From Proteiniphilum sp. (lineage in GTDB: Bacteria; Bacteroidota; Bacteroidia; Bacteroidales; Dysgonomonadaceae): a stretch of DNA of 6,968 bases. Positions 1 through 5,787 of this stretch are shown here, piece after piece. The translations under genes and the position numbers were made by a program. Each line of letters begins with the position of its first letter. Within the stretch, counting starts at the first letter, position 1. The DNA lies in contig JAENWZ010000114.1 in the NCBI GenBank assembly GCA_016649795.1, forward strand, positions 1 to 6,968, in the 5' to 3' direction. The notes beneath the pieces were generated by a model, which worked only from the letters and a program-made list of their open reading frames with translations, was not told the DNA's origin and made no database searches.

Positions 1-2
1 CG

Positions 3-107
3 GGGAGAGGCATCGGCCTTGATGAGATCGATGCTTGGTCTCAAAATGCAAACATAATACGGCAGCAAATCAGCAAAAAAAGTAAGGCAAGCCTCTCATC
101 TCAATGA
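3..107 (+). CDS. Possible 3' end of an unidentified gene cut by the window edge
   Basis: The third plus-strand frame is open from the left edge to a TGA at 105-107 and would encode a C-terminal tail of 34 residues that includes GLDEIDAWSQNANIIRQQIS. The first part has a balanced, coding-like composition (GGC, ATC, GAT, GAG codons) and an amphipathic, protein-like character, unlike the AT-rich stretch that follows. I do not recognise the family. If real, the gene converges on the minus-strand regulator. The open length is short enough to arise by chance, and another plus frame is also open to position 54, so this is tentative. Confidence 0.28.
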   Translation, partial: GRGIGLDEIDAWSQNANIIRQQISKKSKASLSSQ

Positions 108-115
108 GGCTAGCT
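75..115 (-). terminator. Probable Rho-independent terminator of the lacI-type gene
   Basis: Read on the minus strand, a hairpin pairs positions 114-106 with 95-87 (core AGCCTC/GAGGCT, extended by two G-C pairs across one mismatch) around a 10-nt loop. It is followed by TTAC and seven Ts (81-75). This is the classic order for intrinsic termination of a transcript coming from the regulator gene, whose stop codon lies about 150 nt upstream. The A-tract lies before the stem on the plus strand, so it would not act as an intrinsic terminator in that direction. It overlaps the end of the possible partial gene on the plus strand. Confidence 0.5.
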
Positions 116-264
116 ACCTTATGACTGAACTGTTACGAAAAATCAACTGAAAAAAAGCTCATAATACAAGTGCGAAGTTTGAGTTATTCTAAAGTTTGGA
201 TTTTATTTTGGTTTGGATAACTACGCCGGTGGTCATGACTACGTTTTATGATCGACTATGATCA

Positions 265-1302
265 TCAGATACTGCTGCAGGTATCACGAATTACTAAGTG
301 CTGGGCTACCTTAAGAACGCTGATTTCCTTGCGCGGATTATTAAGCTTATCCAGCAGCAGTTCTGCAGCGAGCCTGCCCATGAGTTCAAAATTGATGCTC
401 ATGGTGGTGATTTTTGGGATATAAGGTTTATGGTAATCCAGTACATCCCCCGGCGTAAGCAGAGACATATCTTCCGGAACCCGGATGCCGCACTCTTTGA
501 GAATCGTCAGGATTTTAACTCCCAGATAGTCATCAAGAGCAAAAATGGCCGTAGGCTTCGGTTCCTGTTCAAGGAGGCTGCAGACTTTGCTTCGAATATC
601 CATCATATTATTAAAATCACAAGTTATTCTGTGATCATCAGGGTAGGAGAGACTAAATTCACTTACTGCTTTATGAAAACCAATGTAACGGTCAGTAACC
701 AGTGCCGGTATAAAGGGGATTTTATAATCCACATAGGCTATTTGTCTGTGTCCCAGGGAGATCAAGTATTTGGTGCCCTCGTAAGCCCCGTTGAAATCAT
801 CAACACTGATGGAGTTGAACTCATTCTGATAGTTATTATTCATCACAATGACCACCGGAATATCAGCTGCCTCAAGCTCTTTGAATAGGCTTCGGTTGCC
901 GTAATGGATAGAAATCACAGCCTCTATATCCCAAGCCTGTATATTGAAAAGCACCTCTTCGTAGGCGGCATCGGAGCGTACCGGAATGAGGGTTATAATG
1001 CAGTTGTTCTGCAGGAGGATATGTTCAAGCTCACTGAAGATAACCTGAACCATTTTCCAGGTCCAGACCCATTCAAAATCAGTGAAGGTTAAAACACCTA
1101 CACGCTTCAGCTCTTTTTTTATCTTTAACTGTATATTTTTCTGGTAACCCAGTTCGTTTGCGGCCTGCTGCACCTTAGTTTTTACTTCCTCGGATATCCG
1201 GCCTTTTCCAGAAAGAGCCATGGATGCGGTGGTGAGTGATACGTCGGCTTTTTCTGCAACATCTTTCAGCTTCGGTGTACATGTTTCTGTGTTAACTTTC
1301 AT
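265..1302 (-). CDS. LacI/GalR-family transcriptional regulator
   Basis: A 345-residue DNA-binding regulator, normal length for the LacI family. Residues about 12-31 (LKDVAEKADVSLTTASMALS) form the N-terminal helix-turn-helix, followed by a V-x-x-A-A-x-E-L-G-Y segment (44-53). Residues from about 67 form a periplasmic-binding-like effector domain, with typical signatures SVDDFNGAYEGTKYLISLGH, P-T-A-I-F-A-L-D-D, G-I-R-V-P-E-D and M-G-R-L-A-A-E-L-L. The usual G-F-D-D segment reads T-P-G-D here. The hinge (56-67, NIQLKIKKELKR) is about two residues shorter than usual and lacks the canonical A-R-x-L motif that inserts into the minor groove. The start is fixed: an in-frame TGA lies two codons upstream, and the next Met (28) lies inside the HTH. 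No Shine-Dalgarno sequence precedes the ATG. Its divergent position next to the importer operon suggests it controls that operon in response to the transported sugar or a derivative; repression is the family default but is not shown here. Confidence 0.95.
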   Translation of the reverse strand: MKVNTETCTPKLKDVAEKADVSLTTASMALSGKGRISEEVKTKVQQAANELGYQKNIQLKIKKELKRVGVLTFTDFEWVWTWKMVQVIFSELEHILLQNNCIITLIPVRSDAAYEEVLFNIQAWDIEAVISIHYGNRSLFKELEAADIPVVIVMNNNYQNEFNSISVDDFNGAYEGTKYLISLGHRQIAYVDYKIPFIPALVTDRYIGFHKAVSEFSLSYPDDHRITCDFNNMMDIRSKVCSLLEQEPKPTAIFALDDYLGVKILTILKECGIRVPEDMSLLTPGDVLDYHKPYIPKITTMSINFELMGRLAAELLLDKLNNPRKEISVLKVAQHLVIRDTCSSI

Positions 1303-1309
1303 AATTCAA

Positions 1310-1339
1310 AGTATATCATTTTATCAAATATTTTACCAA
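1310..1339 (-). promoter_or_regulatory. Candidate promoter of the lacI-type gene
   Basis: On the minus strand, TTGGTA (1339-1334) and TATACT (1315-1310) are separated by 18 bp and resemble sigma-70 -35 and -10 boxes. Transcription would begin roughly 6-8 nt past the -10 box, at about 1302-1304, which is essentially at the ATG. That matches the absence of any Shine-Dalgarno sequence and suggests a leaderless mRNA. The -10 box is good and the -35 box moderate. Confidence 0.45.
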
Positions 1340-1417
1340 TATTATTTTCGCCTTAAGTTGTTTTTTTTATTTTTAGGTGGTTTTTTTGGATAATTAGGAT
1401 CTATTATGTAAAATATT

Positions 1418-1459
1418 GCATTATTTAGTAAAATTTTTGCATTATTTAGTAAAATTTTT
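1418..1459. repeat. Two perfect tandem 21-bp repeats upstream of the operon promoter
   Basis: Positions 1418-1438 and 1439-1459 are identical 21-bp units beginning GCATTATTTAGTAAAA. A degenerate partial copy (GTAAAATATT, 1408-1417) precedes them. Each unit contains the near-palindrome TTTAGTAAA. The array ends one base before the TTGACA -35 box at 1461. A 21-bp period is two helical turns, so the units face the same side of the DNA. This fits a tandem regulator site or a UP-element-like A/T tract. Which protein binds, if any, cannot be read from the sequence. Confidence 0.8.
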
Positions 1460-1460
1460 G

Positions 1461-1488
1461 TTGACAATTGAAAAAGTCATGGTATATT
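1461..1488 (+). promoter_or_regulatory. Sigma-70-type promoter of the sugar-uptake operon
   Basis: A perfect -35 box TTGACA (1461-1466) and a near-consensus -10 box TATATT (1483-1488) are separated by 16 bp. Transcription would start near 1495, leaving a leader of about 89 nt before the mutarotase start. It is the strongest promoter visible in the window. It lies directly downstream of the 21-bp repeats and in the region shared with the divergent regulator, where the regulator would be expected to act. Confidence 0.75.
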
Positions 1489-1509
1489 TAGAGAAAATAA
1501 ATTGGTTTT

Positions 1510-1550
1510 GTGGGGTATCCACTTTAGTTTTATCAGTATATTTCACTAAA
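1510..1550. promoter_or_regulatory. Candidate operator region in the operon leader
   Basis: Two inverted repeats lie just downstream of the predicted transcription start. GTGG(GGTAT)CCAC occupies 1510-1522, and TTTAGT (1523-1528) mirrors ACTAAA (1545-1550). TTTAGT also occurs in each upstream 21-bp unit (1424 and 1445). A repressor bound here would block transcription, so this is a reasonable place for the LacI-type operator. Neither repeat shows the CG-centred symmetry common in LacI-family sites, so the assignment is weak. Confidence 0.25.
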
Positions 1551-1570
1551 AGATCCTAAATTTTATACAG

Positions 1571-1578
1571 AAAGGAGG
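1571..1578 (+). promoter_or_regulatory. Strong ribosome binding site that decides a TTG start
   Basis: AAAGGAGG lies 5 nt before the TTG at 1584. It is the best Shine-Dalgarno sequence in the window and supports initiation at this non-ATG codon. Starting there also puts the conserved family residues (Tyr18, His22) at the positions they have in E. coli RhaM. Confidence 0.75.
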
Positions 1579-1583
1579 CTGTT

Positions 1584-1907
1584 TTGCAGAGACATGGACA
1601 AATTATCGGTATTTCCAAGGAGAATATTGAAGCTTACAAGAAACATCATGCAGAAATATGGCCTGAAATTACGGACATGATTAGAAAGTGCAATATCAGA
1701 AATTACATTATTTACCATTACGGAGAACTTCTGTTTGCCCAGTTTGAATATGTTGGTAATGATTTTGAAGGAGATATGGCCAAAATGGCTGCGGACCCGA
1801 AAACGCAGGAGTGGTGGGCCATACAGAAGCCTTTGCAGCGTACGCTGCCTGACCGCAGGGAAGGCGAATGGTGGGCTGAGATGGAAGAGGTGTTTCACAT
1901 GGACTGA
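1584..1907 (+). CDS. rhaM: L-rhamnose mutarotase family protein (RhaM-like)
   Basis: A 107-residue cytoplasmic protein of the RhaM/DUF718 family, whose characterised members interconvert alpha and beta anomers of L-rhamnose and related sugars. E. coli RhaM has 104 residues. Visible signatures are E-A-Y-K-K-H-H-A-E-I-W-P-E at 16-28, which places Tyr18 and catalytic His22 exactly as in RhaM, the N-Y-x-I-Y segment at 40-44, the tryptophan pair at 77-78, and the C-terminal E-G-E-W-W-A-E-M-E-E-V-F-H. Translation starts at TTG with a strong Shine-Dalgarno sequence. It is the first gene of the operon, 47 nt before the binding-protein gene. Its presence suggests that the importer carries L-rhamnose or a similar 6-deoxy or pentose sugar. 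The family is sure; the exact substrate is inferred, because homologues occur in several sugar pathways. Confidence 0.85.
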   Translation: MQRHGQIIGISKENIEAYKKHHAEIWPEITDMIRKCNIRNYIIYHYGELLFAQFEYVGNDFEGDMAKMAADPKTQEWWAIQKPLQRTLPDRREGEWWAEMEEVFHMD

Positions 1908-1954
1908 TGCTTTTACAAGCATTACATATATTTAAAACGTAAAGGAGCATATCG

Positions 1955-2944
1955 ATGAGTAAAAGAATTTCTAGAACGATGCTAATTGTTTCTGTATTGC
2001 TGATTAACCTCTGCATGCCGATGTTTGCACAAGGCCAGAAGGGTGATGCTGGAAAAGCTAAAAAGACTGAAATCTGGGCGATTCTGCTGGATACAAAGCA
2101 GGAATGGTTCACTGAGGTTATCGCAGGAATGAACCAGGCAGGAGAAGATATGGGCGTGGTTGTAAAGATTATGAGTTCCAATTCAGATGTTGCAAAAGAG
2201 GCAAATTTGATTGACAACTACATTGCCCAGCAGGTAGACGCTATCAGCATATCCCCGCAGAGTGATGAAGCTTCAGTACCAGCGGTTGAACGGGCGGTTA
2301 ATGCAGGTATTCCGGTGATCACATGGAATTCCAAGGTTAATTCACCGGAATCAAAGTATTTTGTAGGTGTTAATAACTACGATTTAGGTTCAAAGACAGG
2401 CGAATACGCCGCCGATTATATAAAGAGAAATATGAACGGTTCGGCAAAAATAGCCGTTGTCGGTACATCAAAGTACTCCATAGGAATAGACCGTGTAAAT
2501 GGTTTTATTGATGAAGTCACAAAGGTTCCCGGTGTTGAAATTGTTGCTCAACAGGATGCCGAGTTCAAGGAGCAGAGTTTGTCGGTTACAGAGAGTATCC
2601 TCGAAGCCAATCCTGAAACTGAAATTATCTGGTGCTGGAACCAGGGAGCGCTTCTGGGTTCATTAGCTGCGGTAAAAGGTAAGAGTAACAGTGACGTGAT
2701 TCTTATGGGTACTGATATGAGCATCGACCTGGCGAGAAACATGATGGAAAAAGATTCAAAGCTTGTGGCAGTAACTACACAGCAGCCATATGAGATTGGA
2801 TATGCTTCGATCAAAGCTGCCGTTGAAGTTGTGAAAGATGGTGAAACGGCAAATGAGACGCTGATCCCTCTTAAGACCTATGTGCAGGAAAATCTAGAGG
2901 AACTGCAGAAATATCTGGACGACAGGGAATATCTGATTAAGTAA
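1955..2944 (+). CDS. Periplasmic sugar-binding protein of an ABC importer (RbsB-like)
   Basis: A 329-residue substrate-binding protein of the type I periplasmic-binding fold (Peripla_BP_4, RbsB-like). Residues 1-25 form a Sec signal peptide with a basic start, a hydrophobic core and a likely signal peptidase I cut after F-A (24-25), before Q-G. The mature fold starts near 38. D46-x-x-x-x-W51-F52 sits where family members contact sugar with aromatic residues. I-S-I-S-P-Q at about 96-101, F-V-G-V-N-N-Y-D-L-G, M-G-T-D-M-S and T-T-Q-Q-P-Y-E-I-G-Y are family hallmarks. AAAGGAG at 1941-1947 lies 7 nt before the ATG. It captures sugar in the periplasm and delivers it to the permease encoded downstream. 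The ligand is not readable from sequence; the adjacent mutarotase favours a 6-deoxyhexose. The F-A-Q-G signal style recalls Spirochaetes. Confidence 0.92.
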   Translation: MSKRISRTMLIVSVLLINLCMPMFAQGQKGDAGKAKKTEIWAILLDTKQEWFTEVIAGMNQAGEDMGVVVKIMSSNSDVAKEANLIDNYIAQQVDAISISPQSDEASVPAVERAVNAGIPVITWNSKVNSPESKYFVGVNNYDLGSKTGEYAADYIKRNMNGSAKIAVVGTSKYSIGIDRVNGFIDEVTKVPGVEIVAQQDAEFKEQSLSVTESILEANPETEIIWCWNQGALLGSLAAVKGKSNSDVILMGTDMSIDLARNMMEKDSKLVAVTTQQPYEIGYASIKAAVEVVKDGETANETLIPLKTYVQENLEELQKYLDDREYLIK

Positions 2945-2946
2945 AA

Positions 2947-3113
2947 GTCTTTCTCGCTGACAGGAAGAGAGATGTAAAGGTTGATGTTGGTCTGTGGTAT
3001 TTGTCCATTCAGTGCAGCAGTGAAACAGCTGAACAGCGTAGCATATCGGATGAAACACAGACCAGGTCGCTGATACATATTCGTAAGAAAATCGTGAGAA
3101 AAGCGAGAGAAAC
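2947..3113 (+). other. Nested inverted repeats; possible structured RNA or small element between two transporter genes
   Basis: The 245-nt gap between the binding-protein and ATPase genes is unusually long for this operon. Arms at 2947-2958 (GTCTTTCTCGCT) and 3102-3113 (AGCGAGAGAAAC) can pair over 12 positions with one mismatch and one G-U. Inside, 2972-2976 pairs with 3074-3078 (ATGTA/TACAT), 2988-2996 pairs perfectly with 3056-3064 (TGGTCTGTG/CACAGACCA), and 3008-3012 pairs with 3029-3033 (TTCAG/CTGAA). All are properly nested and form one long branched arm starting three bases after the binding-protein stop codon. Possible roles are protecting or processing the upstream mRNA so that the binding protein is made in excess, a cis-regulator of the ATPase gene, or the remains of a small inserted element with 12-bp terminal inverted repeats. 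No target duplication is visible. Confidence 0.4.
3081..3113 (+). repeat. Three imperfect 11-bp tandem repeats
   Basis: TCGTAAGAAAA (3081-3091), TCGTGAGAAAA (3092-3102) and GCGAGAGAAAC (3103-3113) follow one another without gaps. The first two differ at one base; the third matches the second at 8 of 11. The last unit and one adjacent base also form the right arm of the outer inverted repeat, so the pairing arm and the tandem array coincide. Confidence 0.55.
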
Positions 3114-3116
3114 ATG

Positions 3117-3133
3117 AATCCCTTCCCGGGATT
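3117..3133 (+). other. Small hairpin before the ATPase gene
   Basis: AATCCC (3117-3122) and GGGATT (3128-3133) form a perfect 6-bp stem around a 5-nt loop, 56 nt upstream of the ATPase start. No U-tract follows, so it is not an intrinsic terminator. It may stop 3' exonucleases or simply be part of the folded intercistronic region. Confidence 0.35.
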
Positions 3134-3189
3134 AGAATTTGAAGTCAAGGGTTAATACAGTTCTCGGATGATTCAGGAGTTAATAAGCT

Positions 3190-4686
3190 ATGCAGAATGT
3201 TTTGGAAGTAAAAAACATGGTCAAACACTTTGGGGGTATACAGGCTCTGAAAGGTGTCAATTTCCAGCTCCGCCCAGGGGAAGTCCATGCCCTTGTTGGT
3301 GCCAATGGAGCAGGGAAAAGTACCCTCATAAAAATTATAACCGGTGCCTACCAGGCGGATCCGGGCTGTGGGGAGATCTGTTTTCAAGGAAACCCAGTAC
3401 AGATACATAATCCCTTTCAGGCCAGGGAACTGGGAATAAGTGCTGTTTATCAGGAGTTCAGTTTAGTGAACAGTTTGAGTGTTGCCGAAAATATGCTGAT
3501 GGGCAGGCTCCCGCGGAAATTTAAAGGCTATATTGACTGGCAGAAAGCTGAAGAGCAGGCACACAGCATCCTTGAACAGCTGGAGACAAAAATCAATCCC
3601 AGGACAATGGTAAAAAAACTGAGTGTAGCTCAGCGGCAGCTTGTGGAGATTGCAAAGGCGCTTTCCTGTGATTCAAAAGTTTTCATTATGGATGAGCCAA
3701 CAGCTTCACTGACGGAGAACGATATAGACAATATGTTCAAGGTGGTGAAGAAGCTTGCAGCAAAGGGCATCAGCATCATATATGTATCCCATCGCCTGGA
3801 AGAACTGCCGGTCATAGCAGACAGGGTTACCATTTTCAGAGACGGGCAGAATGTTACCACCCTCAATATTGAGGATGCACCGAAGCCGGTTATCATCAAG
3901 CACATGGTGGGAAAGGTTTTGAAGCATAGTGCAAAATCAGTCAGGAAAAGTAATGAAGTACTGATGGAAGTGGAGCATTTTAGTTCCCCGGGGAAATTCG
4001 AGGATATCTCATTTACTCTTCATAAAGGCGAGATCCTGGGCATCGCCGGTTTAGCTGGTGCAGGAAGGACCGAAGTGGCAAAAGCGCTCTTCGGCTCGGA
4101 TCCGCATTGCCGGGGAACGGTCAGAATCAATGGAAAGACTGTGAAAATCAGCTCCCCAAGAAAGGCGAAGAAACACGGGTTGGCTTTTGTTACAGAAGAC
4201 AGAAAGGAGGAAGGGTTGATTCTCAACCACTCTCTACTGGAGAATATTACCCTTCCCATTCTATCAGTCATTACAAAGAATATGATCATCAGAAGCGCCA
4301 GGGAGAAACCGCTGGTAGAAAATCTTCTTCGACAGTTTTCGGTGAAAACAGCTGGACCGTATCAGCTGGCAAAGAATTTGAGCGGTGGGAATCAGCAGAA
4401 AATTGTAATCGCAAAATGGATAGCCACGAAGCCGCATATTCTTATTATGGACGAGCCGACTCGTGGGATAGATGTAGGTTCCAAAGGACAGATTTATTCT
4501 CTCCTCAATTCATTTGCAGAGGAGGGGCTGGGTATCCTAATGATATCTTCGGAGATACCGGAAATTCTGGAAATGAGTGACCGTATTCTCGTAATGTCCG
4601 ACGGGCAGATTACTGCTGAGATGTCCCATGATGAAGCAAGTCAGGATAAAATCCTGCACTACGCCACAGAAAAGACTATTGGCTAA
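3190..4686 (+). CDS. Sugar ABC importer ATP-binding protein with two ATPase domains (RbsA/MglA-like)
   Basis: A 498-residue cytoplasmic ATPase that powers a CUT2-type sugar importer; the length is normal for the RbsA/MglA/XylG group. The N-terminal domain has Walker A GANGAGKST (37-45), a Q-loop Y-Q-E-F (88-91), the sugar-type signature LSVAQRQ (145-151), Walker B VFIMDEPTASL (165-175) and the H-loop His202. The C-terminal domain has the degenerate Walker A GLAGAGRTE (288-296, Arg replacing Lys), LSGGNQQK (398-405) and Walker B ILIMDEPTRGID (418-429), and its H-loop His is replaced in I-S-S-E. This asymmetry is normal for the family. The stretch Y-Q-A-D-P-G-C-G-E-I carries about two more residues than the usual Y-Q-P-D-S-G-E-I. 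TAA TAA two codons upstream fixes the start at 3190, with AGGAG at 3175-3179. It works with the neighbouring permease and binding protein. Confidence 0.96.
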   Translation: MQNVLEVKNMVKHFGGIQALKGVNFQLRPGEVHALVGANGAGKSTLIKIITGAYQADPGCGEICFQGNPVQIHNPFQARELGISAVYQEFSLVNSLSVAENMLMGRLPRKFKGYIDWQKAEEQAHSILEQLETKINPRTMVKKLSVAQRQLVEIAKALSCDSKVFIMDEPTASLTENDIDNMFKVVKKLAAKGISIIYVSHRLEELPVIADRVTIFRDGQNVTTLNIEDAPKPVIIKHMVGKVLKHSAKSVRKSNEVLMEVEHFSSPGKFEDISFTLHKGEILGIAGLAGAGRTEVAKALFGSDPHCRGTVRINGKTVKISSPRKAKKHGLAFVTEDRKEEGLILNHSLLENITLPILSVITKNMIIRSAREKPLVENLLRQFSVKTAGPYQLAKNLSGGNQQKIVIAKWIATKPHILIMDEPTRGIDVGSKGQIYSLLNSFAEEGLGILMISSEIPEILEMSDRILVMSDGQITAEMSHDEASQDKILHYATEKTIG

Positions 4687-4723
4687 GTATCAGAATAAGA
4701 ATTAATTTGAGGAGTTTTATATC

Positions 4724-5698
4724 ATGAATGGAAAAGCCGTTCAACAGGAATCCTGCAGCACCGAAGAGCAGTTTTTCCTAAAGAATTTTATTGTTAACTA
4801 TGCTCTCTACTTTGCTCTTGCGGGAATGATTATATTTCTCACCCTTGCAACAAATAAATTTTTCACCCTCTCCAATATTGTGAATGTTCTGCGGCAAATT
4901 TCCGTACAGGCAATTATTGCAATTGGTATGACTATGGCCATTATTATGGCTCAGATGGACCTGAGTGTAGGCGCTGTGGTTGCTTTTGCATCCGTATGTG
5001 TCGCCCTGCTTCTCAATGCAGGAGTTGCGCTTCCATTGGCAATACTGCTAACTCTTCTGTTCAGTGCTGTCTGGGGCCTTATTAGCGGTTTTGTTGTAGC
5101 CTATTTTAAACTGCATGCATTTCTGGTCACCTTGGCCATGATGACCCTTGTACGAGGCGTCACCTATACGATGACCGGCGGTTATCCTGTTGGAGGACTT
5201 CCTAAGTCCTTTTTCCCCCTTGGTGCGGGCTACTCTCTCGGAATTCCCTATCCGGTGATTTACATGATCATTCTCTATCTCATCGGATTTGTTGTACTCA
5301 AAAAGACACCCTTCGGACGTTCAATCTATTCTATCGGGGGCAATGAAGATGCCGCCCGTTTATCGGGAATCAGGATTTTCATCGTGAAGGTGTCGGTGTT
5401 TGTAACCACGGCGGTTCTTTCTGCGGTGGCGGGCATAATTCTTTCATCACGGCTGATGGCGGGGTCTCCCGAAATCGGACAGGGCTGGGAGCTTGATATC
5501 ATCGCTGCGGTTGTTATTGGCGGCACCTCCATTTCCGGCGGCGTGGGGAAACTTACGGGGACCATGGTTGGTATGCTTTTTGTCGGCATCTTGACCAATG
5601 GTATGATCCTTCTGGGAGTTACTCCTTATATGCAGCAGGTAGTTCGGGGACTGGTGATCCTTTTTGCCGTTATTCTGAACAGTATGCAGGAAAATTAA
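4724..5698 (+). CDS. Sugar ABC importer permease (RbsC-like)
   Basis: A 324-residue inner-membrane permease of the BPD_transp_2 (RbsC/XylH/MglC) family. About eight to ten hydrophobic segments are visible, the first near 24-43, with clusters at about 60-97, 101-127, 131-150, 174-192, 219-242, 258-273 and 278-320. Family marks are G-M-T-M-A-I-I followed by MDLSVG (68-83), GRSIYSIGGNEDAARLSGI (198-216, the cytoplasmic region that meets the ATPase), and V-V-I-G-G-T-S-I-S-G-G-V-G (264-276). The more usual G-G-I-D-L-S-V-G reads A-Q-M-D-L-S-V-G here. GAGGAG at 4709-4714 lies 9 nt before the ATG, 37 nt after the ATPase gene. Only one permease gene is present, so the channel is probably a homodimer, as in the ribose system. 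Confidence 0.95.
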   Translation: MNGKAVQQESCSTEEQFFLKNFIVNYALYFALAGMIIFLTLATNKFFTLSNIVNVLRQISVQAIIAIGMTMAIIMAQMDLSVGAVVAFASVCVALLLNAGVALPLAILLTLLFSAVWGLISGFVVAYFKLHAFLVTLAMMTLVRGVTYTMTGGYPVGGLPKSFFPLGAGYSLGIPYPVIYMIILYLIGFVVLKKTPFGRSIYSIGGNEDAARLSGIRIFIVKVSVFVTTAVLSAVAGIILSSRLMAGSPEIGQGWELDIIAAVVIGGTSISGGVGKLTGTMVGMLFVGILTNGMILLGVTPYMQQVVRGLVILFAVILNSMQEN

Positions 5699-5787
5699 AT
5701 TTCTCATTTGCCTGCAGCAGAAATATAATTGTGCGGTACTTGGGTTGAATAAATTATCTGAAAAGAATACGACTTTGAGGAAGTAAT

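Noticed and set aside
229..242. Near-palindrome GTGGTCATGACTAC, then GTTTT, as a plus-strand terminator or operator
   Set aside because: It has only five stem pairs including a G-T and a short T-run; there is no gene clearly needing it, so it is not strong enough to annotate.
298..888. 196-codon plus-strand reading frame opposite the regulator gene
   Set aside because: It lies wholly antisense to a well-supported LacI-family gene and shows no recognisable domain.
2012..2014. Cys20 of the binding protein as a lipoprotein attachment site
   Set aside because: The preceding residues I-N-L do not fit a lipobox (Leu at -1), while F-A|Q-G five residues later is a good signal peptidase I site.
5699..5724. 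Inverted repeat ATTTCT/AGAAAT after the permease gene as a terminator
   Set aside because: It is a six-pair AT-rich stem with a 14-nt loop and no T-tract, so read-through into the last gene is more likely.
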